Shown: positions 23,677 through 33,943 of the stretch, in pieces
Layout of the letters: each line of letters opens with the position of its first letter
Numbering within the stretch: the first letter of the stretch is position 1
From: Carettochelys insculpta
Lineage: Eukaryota > Chordata > Testudines > Carettochelyidae
Reading direction: 5' to 3'
DNA length: 64,000 nt
Assembly: GCF_033958435.1 (NCBI RefSeq)
Contig: NC_134140.1
Span: forward strand, 60,047,001-60,111,000
Notes under the pieces: generated by a model
Seen by the model: the letters and a program-made list of their open reading frames with translations, nothing else
What the model was told of the DNA's origin: nothing
Databases searched by the model: none
Translations under genes and position numbers: made by a program

Positions 23677-24978
23677 CTACCTGAGGGCCTCCCAAACACG
23701 GTGGCCGTCCCGGTGGGCCTGGTGGATGGGGGCGGCGCCTGGCTGCTCATAGACAGCACCAGCTGGAGGGCCCCCCCCCACAGGGACATAGGCGTCCCTC
23801 TTTCCCTCAACAATGTTGTGGAGAACGCAACAGGCGCCCACCACCTGGGGCACGTTGGGGACCTCGACCTCCAGCCACGTAAGGAGACACCTCCACCGCC
23901 CCTTTAGATGCCTGAAGGCCCACTCCACCATGTTGCGGGCATGGTTGAGGCGCTCATTGAACGCCTCCCGGGTGGGGGTGAGGTGTCCTGTGTAGGGCCT
24001 CATGAGCCACATCTGCAGAGTGGCATGGTGACTTCCTCTGCCATGGGGATCTCCCTCTGGGGGACGAAGGTGCCAGCCCCCATGCGGCGGCAGAGGCCGG
24101 AGTTCCGGAAGACCCAGGCATCATGGGTGTGGCCGGCCCAGCCCAGCCCACCTAGAGGTCGGTGAACTGGCTTCTCATGTCCACCAGGGCCGGCAGCACC
24201 ACCGAATGGTAGCCCTTCCTATTCATGTACTGGCCGGCACTGTGTGCGCCATCCAAAGCGCCAATGCAGTTCGGAAAGCCCAGGTCCTGGAAGCCGGCAA
24301 CGGTGTTGTCCACATCCCCCAGGTGGATAAGCCTATGGAGCAGCATCACGTTGATGGCCCTGATGACCTGCAGAGGGGGAAGGGGGATGTGCTCTAGTGC
24401 GGGTGTGGTGCCCGTTGCCCCTTGCTTTGGGCCCATTCTGCCCCCTCCCATCCAGCCCCCACCCATGCAGTCCCTGCCACATCTCGCCCGTTGCAGGGGA
24501 GGGGCCCCTTGCCCCAGCCCCCCACCCACCCTACCTCCATAAGTACAGCCCTGACGGTGGCCTGGCCCACCCCAAACTGCTGTCCCACGGAGTGATAGGA
24601 GTCCAGGGTGGCCAGCTTCCAGATGGCAATTGTGACCTGTTTCTCCAGGGTGAGGGTTGGCCACATGCAGGAGTCCTGGTGCCGAAGTGCAGGGGTGAGC
24701 CAGTGGCAGATCTCCTTGAAGGTCTGCCTCGACATGCGGAAGTTCTGCAGCCACCTTTCCTTGCCCCACGCCCCTAGCACCACGCGCTCCCACCCGTTGG
24801 TGCTGCTGGGGTGGGTCCAGAGGCGTTGGGGCACCCGGGGGGGCAGCCCTGTGGCCCTGGGGGGGCCGCGCAGCTGCCTGATGAGCTCGGGTGCAGCTGT
24901 GGCGAGGGTGCACAGAACTGCCAGCAGGGCATCCGTGATGAGAGCGTCCTCCTGCAGGAGCTGTCGCTGGGCCTCCAT
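23677..24978 (-). pseudogene. Harbinger DDE transposase (HARBI1-like), inactivated
   Basis: Starting at Met 24,978 (MEAQRQLLQEDAL), exon 1 runs to 24,535 and includes the helix-turn-helix region WKLATLDSYHSVGQQFGVGQ. A 167-bp GT-AG intron (24,368-24,534) keeps phase, and exon 2 starts at 24,367 with VIRAIN. The first catalytic Asp is in NCIGALDGAH, followed by NRKGYHSVVLPALVD. The frame then meets TAG at 24,152-24,154 and shifts by one base a few codons later (GHTHDAWVFRNSGL is read in another frame). At about 24,008-24,018 the sequence jumps from MPL to WLMRPYTGHL. In the family, the block with the second Asp (of the xDAAYP type) lies exactly there, so it appears deleted. The third acidic residue is present (NMVEWAFRHLKGRW). 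The tail ends at GACCVLHNIVEGK and a stop at 23,677. The Met at 25,341 gives a longer frame, but that part lies in the terminal repeat. Confidence 0.88.
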
Positions 24979-25332
24979 GGTGGGCACGAGCGGGTTCTGC
25001 CAAGTTGGGACAGGCTGGGCAGCACTCAGCTCGTGCGGAGGGGAGGGCGGAGGGAGGGGGCCCTTGAAAGGAGACGGCTGGCTCCAGCCCTGGAAGGGCT
25101 TGTGGGCGATGGGACCCCATCCGCGGCGTTTCCTGCCTCCCTTCTTTTGAAAGAGGGCTTGGAGCCATGTGGACGCTCTCTTCCGAAAGACCTCAACGGC
25201 CCTTCGAAAGAGCAGATCGGAACGCCGATCTGAAAAATAGCAGCGGGTGCTCTCTTTCGACGGCCGCTTTTTCGAAAGCCGAACTTCGATTTTTGTCCTT
25301 TTGAAAGGGCGCTTACGTGTACACACAGCTAC

Positions 25333-25490
25333 AGGTGGCACACGATTTGAAAAGCTCCACTTTCAAATTGCTGCGGCCACCATTATGCTAATGAGGTGCT
25401 GCATATTCATTGCAGCACCTCATTAGCATCTTTCGAATCCGCTCATTAACGTGGCCCTTTTGAAAGGAAGGGGCACATGTAGACCCAGCC
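25333..25490 (-). repeat. Right terminal inverted repeat of Harbinger element
   Basis: Inverted partner of 21,254-21,413. It includes the same internal palindrome (GCTAATGAGGTGCTGCATATTC mirrored by 'gcagcacctcattagcatc' is split over 25,385-25,432) and ends in 'tgtagacccagcc' before CTA. Confidence 0.9.
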
Positions 25491-25493
25491 CTA

Positions 25494-25664
25494 GGGTGTG
25501 TCTACACTTGCATTCCTTTTTCAAAAGAGGCATGGAAACGAGGCAAATAAAAATTCAAATGAGATTGAATATGCAAATTTATATCACATTTCCATTTTTG
25601 ATTTGCCTCATTTGCATGCCTCTTTTGAAAGAGGAATGCAAGTGTAGACACACCCCTAATCTTT
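25494..25664 (+). mobile_element. 171-bp foldback MITE abutting the Harbinger element
   Basis: Ends GGGTGTGTCTACACTTGCAT and its exact inverted copy at 25,645-25,664. CTA lies on both sides (25,491-25,493 and 25,665-25,667), the left one being also the right-hand CTA of the large element. The arms repeat 'catttgcatgcctcttttgaaagagg' with few mismatches, so the whole element folds on itself. No coding capacity. Confidence 0.9.
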
Positions 25665-25667
25665 GTG

Positions 25668-26356
25668 GGGGATGGGGAGACATGGATGCCTGGGGGAGCA
25701 CAAACATGGGACAGTGGGTAGATTCACCAACCAATTCCATGAACATGCAGTGTGGAAAATGAGTCCCTGAGTAGACTGAGAGGAGACGGGACGACGATAA
25801 AGGTTTTGTTAACATGAGTTTCACTTGGCTGCATTATTCCCAAATGGTAAAGTTACATAGGGCATCCCAAAATGGAGCCAACATGTTTTTTTCAATCCTA
25901 TGTGCACCCTACATAAATTTTGCAGAAAATATTTTCAGCATGTTTGAGTTTATTAACTGTTTTACTGGTGCCAACATTTTATTCCTCCACCAATAAAGCT
26001 AGGGTCACTTATCACTGGATAGTCTTGATGTCCAGACATTACAAGGAGGCTAGGCACTCTGGAAATACCTGGGGTACACTGGCAGAGAGAGTAAGCAGAA
26101 AATTATTAGACTTGAGACCCCACAAAAAGTTATTTTAAAAAGTTTTTTGTACATATTGTCACAAGCAATGTTTCATTCTGATTCCTTGGCACTTTCCCAG
26201 GCTTGAAACAAGTTTTGTGCGTTCACATAGGAATTTCTTTTTTCTGTTAAATACACTAGAGCTTTCATATGTTGGAAGATCCTGGGCTTAAATAAACCCC
26301 CAGCCTAGGAACAAATATTGTCCCCATTTTGGGTGTCAGACCAAGTCATTAAAGAG
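25668..26356. other. Gene-free AT-rich stretch
   Basis: No recognised exon or transposon end. Confidence 0.4.
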
Positions 26357-26829
26357 CAGGGATGCCCAACCCTCAGCCTTTGAATGTGACTCCCTCCAGC
26401 CTCTGAGTGTGACTCTCTCAGCCCCCGCCAGCCTGAGTGCGATTTCTCCTAGCCCTTGAGTGTGACACCCCCAAGCCCCTCCAGCCTCTGAGTTTGAGGT
26501 TTAAGATGTGGGAGTGGGGGGGTTGTTTTGGGGATGAGGGGCTTTCCCCTACTGCAGCTCAGATCAACTATAATAATAATTAACTATAATAAATGTAGTG
26601 TTATTTTATTATTAATGTATTTTCTCCTTTTCTATGAAATAACTATTATGAATATATAAACAAGAGGGCACAATTTCATATTCTTGCCTCAGACGCAAAA
26701 GTAGCTACTTATGGCATTGCTCTGTGCACCTCCCCAGCCCCCCCCCTCCATTTTTAAATTGCTGTGGGTCATCAAGTCTTCCTGAATTGTCAGACCATGT
26801 CCCCGACTGGAAAAGGTTGGGAACTGCTG
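26357..26829 (+). mobile_element. hAT-like non-autonomous element
   Basis: Left end CAGGGATGCCCAACC and the right end on the other strand CAGCAGTTCCCAACC are typical hAT termini. The flanking 8-mers TTAAAGAG (26,349-26,356) and TTATAGGG (26,830-26,837) agree at 6 of 8 positions, compatible with an old 8-bp duplication. The interior has short repeats of 'cagcctctgagtgtgac' and no coding frame. Confidence 0.6.
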
Positions 26830-26837
26830 TTATAGGG

Positions 26838-27539
26838 GAAATAAGGAAACATTTTTCTGCGTGTTGTTTTGTTTTTAAAGATTACCATTTGGAAGGGGCT
26901 CCATGGAGCTGGTCAAAGCATTTAAAAACACTAATCAGAAAAGGCACAAGGTTTTGGTGAAACTTTTAATGAAAAAAATCTTCCAATTTTTGAACCAGTT
27001 CTAGATCTCAGGCTGGGCATGAGAGCAGTCCCCAGGTAAATGTTTTATTGTGCAGAGAGGGGCTTAGATGCTCAAATGGACATAAGAAAGCCAGTTTAAT
27101 CACATCCCCATCTTGTGTGTGTACATTTACACACACCATAGTACGTGTGTTACTTAAACATCTTATTGCCTTTCCATATTTCTATGTATGAAATTTCCAT
27201 ACTTTCTTGCCACACCTTTTACTCAGTCTAGTTGTTAACATTTACCTTTCACTGTATTAGTTTGTTAGGTTCATCCAGGAAAGTCCACTTCACCTTTTTA
27301 ATCTTAGGTTTTTATTTATTTTGTATTCACTACAAAATCTCCAGCTGGAAACAGATCCTGGAATGCTCATTCTTCACGAGCTCATGCTGAGCCTCATGTG
27401 AAGCAGAAAGTAGATTCATTTGTCAGACTGACCTGACACAGACGTAAAGCAGACTTTGTCTGAGGAGAGCAACCATGGAGTGTAAGTCAGGAACATATCA
27501 AAACATCAATTGCATTCACCAAGTATCTTGTCAATTACT
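26838..27539. other. Gene-free AT-rich stretch
   Basis: Nothing recognised between the hAT-like element and the gypsy LTR candidate. Confidence 0.4.
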
Positions 27540-27900
27540 TTGCCTCAGAGCAGAGGCTGCTTCAAGTGCTCACACTTGCATTAAGGCGCTCTCTGCTCAA
27601 GGAGCTGCTCAGACAATGTGCAGAGTGCTCCCAGCTCTCTCTAGAGCTCGTGACTGCAGAATGCATTCCATACTTTTCAAAAGTGATCCTCTTCTCCTGG
27701 TATGTAGGGAGCACAGCACAACAAATCTGGTCGCAGCAGCTTCTTTATCAACTTGCCAAATGGTGCCTCAGGACTAGGCACAACTTGCCAGCTTGAAATA
27801 CATGTAAAGACACTACCCTAAAATAACTCTCCTGAGCCTAGATGACAACATTTCTCCCAGCGAAAGTTCAACAAAAATTCCTAGACAGGAAAATCCACAT
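27540..27900 (-). repeat. Candidate 3' LTR of decayed gypsy element
   Basis: Shares blocks in the same order with 31,370-31,690: 'gggagcacagcacaacaaat..ctggtc' versus 'gggagcacaacacaccagacctggtc', a following 'gcttctt', and 'aactctcctgag' versus the identical 'aactctcctgag' about 100 bp later. The two flank a gypsy-like internal region and so are candidate LTRs. The exact TG..CA ends could not be fixed and the outer left parts align poorly. Confidence 0.55.
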
Positions 27901-28095
27901 CTCTGCATAGTAACTAGAATTCTAAGCAGAGGTGCAGGTGACTTTTCTAATAACACAGAATTTCTAAAGTAGAGCTCCACTTTGGATACTTAGTTCCCTA
28001 TGCCTGAGAAAATAAAGATGAATGTCTACAGAGACCATCAACTTGGGCCATCCATGTTATAGAAAGTGAGAAACTGGGGACAAAACAGTATCTCA
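27901..28095. other. Residual gypsy 3' region
   Basis: Sits between the LTR candidate and the nested Penelope fragment. Probably old element sequence; no motif was recognised. Confidence 0.3.
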
Positions 28096-28747
28096 GTTAA
28101 ACAATAACAGAGAGGTAGACGTGTCAGTCTGCACTCCAACAAAACAAAACAGAAATGTAGCACTTTAAAGACTAACAAAATGAATATTTGCTGATGAGCG
28201 TTTGTGGGACAGACCCACTTCATCAGATCAACAGCATTTCCAGTAAAGACAGACGTAAGTACAGAGGACCAAAAAAAAAATTGCAATTAAAAACTGACAA
28301 ATCAAGTACATAGGACTGAAGGAGGGGGGTGTTGGGAGGGGGGATGTTACGTGTCCTGCCTGAGATAATTACGAGCATCAAAGGAAGGGAAGCAGTCCTT
28401 GTAATGTGTGAGATAATTGTTGTCTCTGTTCATACCACATGTTAATGTGTCAAATTAGAATATGAATTCCAATTCATAAATTTCTCTCTGCAATCTGTTT
28501 TTAAATGGTCTTTGTTCTAGGATACAAATTCTCAGGTCTTTAACAGAATGGCCCACTCCACTGAAGTATTCATGAACAGGCTTATGTGTATTGAGATTCC
28601 TGATATCTGCTCTTGTGTCCATTTATTCTTTGGTGAAAGTTTTGCCCAGTCTGTTCAATGTACAGTGTCAGCGCATTGTTGGCACATAATGGCATATATA
28701 ATATTGCTCAAAGTGCACAAGAATGTTCTTTTAACCAACTTAGTTCA
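28096..28747 (-). mobile_element. Penelope-like element 3' fragment, nested in gypsy
   Basis: On the minus strand the tail reads 'gatgaagtgggtctgtccca' followed by 'tttgttagtctttaaagtgctac', the same tail as the element at 50.5-51.5 kb on the plus strand. At 28,675-28,700 the reverse complement contains 'atatgccattatgtgcc', also shared with the 51-kb copy. The coding part is decayed. It lies between the gypsy pol region and the 3' LTR candidate, so it inserted later than the gypsy element. Confidence 0.7.
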
Positions 28748-28849
28748 CTGAGCATTCTCCATAACTGTTGGTGGAACTTCTATTCTGTCTAAAGCTAAAA
28801 CTATATCATGAGGTACAAGAGTGTCTTCTGATGTTTATTACCCTGCCAG

Positions 28850-30150
28850 GCGACTGAGGCTGCATTACCGATTGCCCATTCAGTCTTATGAACAAGCTGA
28901 TATTGGTAAGCTGTTAGCAAGAAGGCTGAACACTGCAGGCATGCAGCAGCCAAAGGGGTAATAGCTTTGGACTCCCCCAGTTGTCCTAAAGATAGTTTAT
29001 GGACATTTATTACAGTGAATTGTCATGGAGATATTGGTTGAACTACAAAGTCAATAGTCTAGCTTTCCTTGTCCATTGTCCTGACTATCCTCAGAAGAAG
29101 AGAGACAGTTCAAAAGTGCTGTTGCCTGCACCTTAGGGCGACGTGTCCCAAGTAAATAATAGGGTACATTAGAAGTCAAAATGCAAGAGGGCTGACTCCA
29201 GAAGCTCTGACTTCTTTCAAGGCAATCTCGTAATCCTTATTCCAGAGCTACTGTGAGCCCTTTTTGAGCAAAGCATCAATGGGTGAAGCTGTTTCAGATA
29301 TTGTATGAATCACTCATAATAGTTTTAAAGACCAAGGTATGCTTGGAGCTTATTTACATTTTGTGGAATCAGGGATTCTTTGATGGCTTTAATCTTGTCT
29401 TTTAATGGGTGCATAACATAACATAATGCACTACCATAATGCAGAATATAATGCACTAATTAAACCATCTCCATCGTCTTAAACATCCTTTGACCACTTG
29501 AACTGTAACCTGATTTCTCTGAATCCTTGCAGGACATTAGAGGATGACACCCAGGTTTTTGTAGATGTTCCACTTCAGACAGTCTAGTCACAAGAACATC
29601 ATATAGATGCACCAAAAATGGAGCAATCCAGTCAATAACCCTTCCACAACCTTTTGAAGGACAGGAGAAGCATCATCAATTCTGAAGAATAAGCAGGTGT
29701 ACCTATAGAATCCCTTATGTGTCTCGATAGCGACCAGAGCTTACACGTCTCCATTGAGGATCAACTCTTGGCAAGCAAGCAACGTATCTAATTTGGTAAA
29801 CAAGACAGCCTGTGAGCTTGTTGTAAAGTTCTTGTACAGGAGGAACACTTGTACCCCAAGCAGGTAGTCTGGTTTGCAGGTTGTTTGTAATTGCTGAATA
29901 TGCATATGGAACATTCCATTCAGAGGATTCACTGGCCCAATAATCAGCATAGTTTCTCTTCTGATGTGGTTTGTAGAGAGTAAGGAATGGTGTGGCCTTG
30001 CAGAAGCAGACAGTGGGATCTACCTATCTTTTCAGAGGACTCCCAACTATTCTATAAATTCTTGCTCATGTCTTCCTAAGGTGATGGATTAATCTCATGC
30101 TTATGTAATATGAAGGTCCCTGAAGTCTTTTCCAGCCCAGCTTCAAGGTG
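28850..30150 (-). pseudogene. Decayed Ty3/gypsy pol (reverse transcriptase, RNase H)
   Basis: Minus-strand translation, across several frames and stops, follows the vertebrate gypsy pol order. Near 29,700 to 29,560 a stretch like the 'FG..SAP..FQ' motif is followed by LVHLYDVLV, the position of the polymerase YxDD box, of which only YD remains. Near 29,390-29,300 comes KAIKESLIPQNVNKLQAYLG, matching the post-RT 'K..L.AYLGL.NYY' segment. RNase H-like TWDTSP lies near 29,130 and HDNS-type text near 29,020. Several stops in each domain make it a relic of a retrotransposon. Confidence 0.72.
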
Positions 30151-31130
30151 GAGATGCAATTTCATCCAAAAATGTTTAGCCCTCTCCAAATTACTTCAAA
30201 GAGAGGGAGATGAGCCCTCTGGGGTCCACACCTCCCCCCCCGAAAGACTTGAGTATCACTCAGATACGGGGCAAAAGTCAAGCTGGGAATGGGTCAGAAA
30301 TAATTTGATAGGTGTCTTGGCTCAAAACTGTAACCACCGCCTGCTGTCAAGCTCCGTTTCCATGTTCCGCCCAGTTAAATGAAGCGTGACTGGGACTGGT
30401 TCTTTGTAAAAGTCAGTCTGATTCAAGACAGTGTAAATGGCATCTCACCCCTCCTTCTCTGGTTCAAGATTCCCAGCTAATGTTCCTTTCATATGGCACA
30501 TCCAGTCCCCATTTTGGTTCCAGGTATCCCCCTATTCTGTGCTGCTAGCTCTGCAGCACCAAGTCAAATGTCCTTCTCTTTACAACACTGAGTCTTTTTG
30601 CCTGCACGCTGAGAGTGAGAGTGATCCCTCCTGCCCTCTCCCACCATCAGTAGCACTCCCTTTCCCCTCTACCATTAGCAGGTCACCTTTCTCATGTGGC
30701 TTGACTGTTCATTTCCTGTCCCCCAGTCTGTCGATCCATTTGGCAGGGATTTATGAAAGGTTGTGGCTGCCTCTGGTGGCCTTGTCCAGTACCACAACTA
30801 TATCCAGGGCCTTATGCAATGTTTGTTTGCGTGGGCTTTTCCAGTCTTCACTGCATCTGCCTACCTTCATTGTTGAGGCCAGAAACAAGGTGGTAGAACA
30901 GCACGTACTCCAAACCATTTCTGAATTCCAAAAGTTGGGCAGCCAGCTGGTGCAGACGAGCCATAGTGTGAGACAGATTAATTAGGCACCCGGCCACAGG
31001 AATTAACTTTAAACCACAGGACGCTAACAGATGGGTTTGGCTCATAATGATCTGTCGTTGATTTAACTGAAGCATCAAATGTCACCATTCCAGGACTTCT
31101 TGGCTCCAGAAAATCAATAGTCAGTCCATA
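30151..31130 (-). pseudogene. Decayed Ty3/gypsy gag, zinc knuckle and protease region
   Basis: Upstream of pol on the minus strand, the reading near 30,970-30,850 (LHQLAAQLLEFRN then YHLVSGLNNEG) resembles the gag stretch 'LR.LA..C.F' plus 'R.RLVCGL'. Near 30,615-30,550 the words REGHLTWCCRASS resemble the 'KKGHLAR.CR' zinc knuckle. Near 30,340 VVTVLSQDTY resembles the start of the aspartic protease ('GAAVTVIS..TY'), with the Asp-Thr-Gly itself unrecognisable. The order gag-knuckle-protease-RT supports one element. Individual matches are weak. Confidence 0.5.
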
Positions 31131-31369
31131 GGTCTCTGAGCCCACAACACTGAGGGGTGTTTGTTTTGCTATTTTGCCACTAGTCAGTAGGTAACAGTGG
31201 CTGCCTTCGATGTAGCAAGGCAGTGTTTCCATATGTGACTCAATTTCCCTGCCCCGCTGTGGTATGCTGTTCCCTTGGCTGGCTGAGGAACCCAGAATCT
31301 CAACCTCACATGCTTCCTCAGATTGTCTCACATAGGTTTTTCAGATAGGTTCCTATCCCCCTCTGGAAA

Positions 31370-31690
31370 ACAGCCAGTCCCAGGAAGCTGCTTCTCAGGA
31401 GCACCACAGTTCACTGATAGCACTGCAGCCAGATAGTGCTGAGAGACAGGTGCAGAGCACTTGTATCTGCCTTGTGACCAGCATGCTATAGCTGCTCAGG
31501 GAGCACAACACACCAGACCTGGTCTCAACAAATGCTTCTTCATTAAAATACAAAGATGGACCACAAGGACCAGGCCCAAACACCTCTAAACATAGTCTGT
31601 GGTGAGACTATTCCAAACTAACTCTCCTGAGTTCTGGATGTTATCATTTTTGTGCTAGGAATAAGGTGCTTAGACAAACAACTGAGACGA
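31370..31690 (-). repeat. Candidate 5' LTR of decayed gypsy element
   Basis: Partner of 27,540-27,900 (see that entry) and lies upstream of the gag-like region on the minus strand. Divergence is heavy, so the insertion is old. Confidence 0.55.
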
Positions 31691-31749
31691 CAGGTCATCT
31701 GCAAGCTGGCCTCTTCCTAAATTTCATGGCATTAAATTAGTCATCATAT

Positions 31750-33280
31750 CCCACAATTGAAAATAGCTTATCGACAACTATGAAAGGGTTCCGTAAGATG
31801 TTTTGACCCTGCAGTACAAAATGAATTCATCGCTTTATTAGGAAATAAAGTTCACTATGAAATTATTAGTAAGATAAAAAAATCAAAATATTATTCATTG
31901 ATGTTGGATTGTATTTCCAACAGTTCACATAAAGAACAAATGTCACAAGTTATGAGATGTTTATGTATGCAAAGGAAAGGTTAGGGTTGAAGAAAGTTTT
32001 GTAGATTTTACCGTATCTCATCACAAAACTGGACTTGGTTTACCTACTGAAATTTTGAATACAACCTAACAAGATGGCCTTGATATAAAAATGCATGTAG
32101 TCAGGCATATGATAATAGTGCCAATATGGCAGGGATTTATAAGGGAGTACAGGCTAGAGCACTAGAGGTAAATAATTTAGCTAAATTTATACTGTGTTCG
32201 GTGCATTCCTTAAATGTAACTTCTTGTCCTGCTGCTCTAGTTTAATCTGCAGACATGATTGCATTTTTTGGCACAATCCAAAGTTTTTTTATATTTTTTC
32301 AAGTAGCTAGACTGGAAATATTAATGAATTATGCAGACATTACTTTAAAATGATATTGTGATACTCGGGGGCCATCAAAAACTATGTCTATAAAATTTCT
32401 GCATGGTCAGCTACCAAAAATAGATGATTCTCTGCAAAAAATTTCTGAAGACTCTTTAGACTCCAAAACAGTTTTCGCAGCTGAGAGTTTTGTCAAAAAC
32501 ATAGATTATAAATATATTTGTAACTTGTGTTTGAAGTAAAATTCTCTTGAATGTACCATTTATTAGTCTAGCTCTTCAGAAGAAGATATGACTGTTAAGA
32601 AGTTAAATTAATCGCTGGTTTAAAAAACATAATTCAAGAAATCAGAAATGGTACTATTAAAGACATACTAGAAACAAAAGCAACTGAACTAGCTAATAAA
32701 TTACAATTTTACCTGAGTTAGCGGCAAGACAAAGACGATGAGTTAAAAGATTCAATCCTGATGAGCCAGAGGATGAAAATATTAATTTGACCTCAAATCA
32801 AGCTTACATAATGGACATAAACCAAGTATTTGATGTCTTGATTACCAACTTAAATTAGAGATATAGTGCTTTAAATGAAATCACTGATGATTTTTCATTT
32901 GTAACCGGGTCAGTTATCCAAGAAATGGATGTTGCTGAATTGAAAAAAAACCATGCTATTAATTTGGCAATGAAATATGAACATGATTTTTTATAGTAAT
33001 GAATTCTGTACTGAAATTGAAAGTTTCAAACATATTGCACCCTCAGTTTCAAACGATCACCTGCCTCACTTCTGAATAAACTACAGTTATTATATGCCTA
33101 CTCACCTGTAGAGTCACATCCAAATTTATCGGTTGCTCTTAGGATATTCCTCACATTGCCAGTAACTATGACTGGCAATGAATGGAGCTTCAGGAAGCTA
33201 AAGCTTATAAAAATTACTCACGTTCTAGTGTTGGGCAGCAGAAGTATCAGGACTGTCAGGCTACAGGCCCACAGCAAAGT
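31750..33280 (+). pseudogene. hAT transposase relic of the ZMYM1/DUF4371 type
   Basis: Plus-strand translation with many stops and shifts follows the hAT transposase found in ZMYM1-like proteins. Near 31,905-31,960 comes LDCISNSSHKEQMSQVM (family 'LD.T.D.SHKEQ'). Near 32,105-32,180 comes YDNSANMAGIYKGVQAR. Near 32,420 comes LQKISEDSLDSKT. Near 32,870-32,940 comes DDFSFVTGSVIQEMDVAELK. Near 33,000-33,050 comes SNEFCTEIESFKHIAPS. The C-terminal dimerisation part follows (33,140-33,260; 'PVT..NG' and NYSRSSVGQQK). The rest of that domain resumes at 33,945 after a nested insertion. The host-like ZMYM1 gene can be excluded because no zinc-finger region or splice structure is present. Confidence 0.78.
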
Positions 33281-33282
33281 TA

Positions 33283-33548
33283 TTTCGCAATAACAGCTGT
33301 TATTTCAAAATATCTTTGCGAGCATCTACACTATGCACACACTTTCGAAATACATTCAAAACAGTGTGTGCATTATTTCGAATTTTGTAATCATCACTGC
33401 AGAAGCAATAACGCCTGCTTCAAAATAGGTGCTGTTTAGACATGGAACTATTTTGAAATAAGCCGTAACGGCAACCAAGGGCACTATTTGGAAATAGGCA
33501 CTCTGTGTCTAGACATGCTATTTCAAAGTGCATTCTTGTGGCTACATC
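33283..33548 (+). mobile_element. MITE nested in hAT relic ('ttatttcg' family)
   Basis: Begins with 'ttatttcgcaataacagctg', has 'gagcatctacactatgcac' inside, and carries 'atttcgaaat'-like arms at 33,340-33,390 and 33,455-33,530. Its right end is mixed with the following repeat. It interrupts the hAT dimerisation domain. Confidence 0.55.
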
Positions 33549-33725
33549 TCTCATGCTTCAGGGCTTCAGCTATTTGCCTGCAGGGGTCAGAAAGGTATAA
33601 GTGAAGTGCACAATAGCAATATATACAGTGCAAAACCCATATTAAACTGAAGGGTGACAAGGAGAGATGGATATTGCTAACAAGATCACACATCTCACAA
33701 CTTGGAATTTCTTTTTCGTGGAAAC
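33549..33725 (+). repeat. Direct repeat, copy 1
   Basis: About 175 bp beginning 'tctcatgcttcagggcttca', repeated at 34,961-35,136 with roughly 85-90% identity by eye and the same orientation. The family is not known to me; it may be a solo LTR or retroposon fragment. Confidence 0.75.
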
Positions 33726-33943
33726 TTTGGGAAAAAATGTGCTTTCAAAATTGGGGCACCTTTTTGAGGGAAGCCCAGGTACATGGCTGTTTTTATTGCA
33801 AAATCAGCACTTTCGACAGGCTGGGTGGGCGCCATTATGCAAATGCAGTGCTGAATATTCATATCAGCACCTCATTTGCATTTTCAAATGGCCATAATTT
33901 ACATGTCCCTTCCAAAAGTAGCGTAGTCACGGCCAGCCTCAGT
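33726..33943 (+). mobile_element. Foldback MITE fragment nested in hAT relic
   Basis: Contains the pair 'gcaaatgcagtgctgaatattc' and 'cagcacctcatttgcatttt' (33,838-33,888) seen in other foldback MITEs here, and ends with 'gtagcgtagtcacggcc', a diverged 'gctagtgtagacacggcc' terminus. The left half is partly missing. Confidence 0.6.

Larger units (their letters stand above)
21254..25490. mobile_element. Full-length PIF/Harbinger DNA transposon (inactive copy)
   Basis: A 4,237-bp element bounded by long inverted repeats and flanked by CTA (21,251-21,253 and 25,491-25,493). It carries the two-gene set of the PIF/Harbinger superfamily in convergent orientation: a SANT/Myb-like gene on the plus strand (22.05-23.39 kb) and a DDE transposase on the minus strand (23.68-24.98 kb). 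The GC content of the interior is far above the surrounding AT-rich DNA. Both genes are damaged, so this copy should not move by itself. The gap 23,395-23,676 between the two genes is noncoding and holds an AATAAA-poor, GT-rich stretch. Confidence 0.92.

Noticed and set aside
24979..25341. N-terminal extension of the transposase frame
   Set aside because: It reads through the terminal repeat and flanking noncoding arm; the Met at 24,978 gives a normal start.
30437..30985. 182-residue plus-strand open frame
   Set aside because: It is the antisense of the decayed gypsy gag and protease region.
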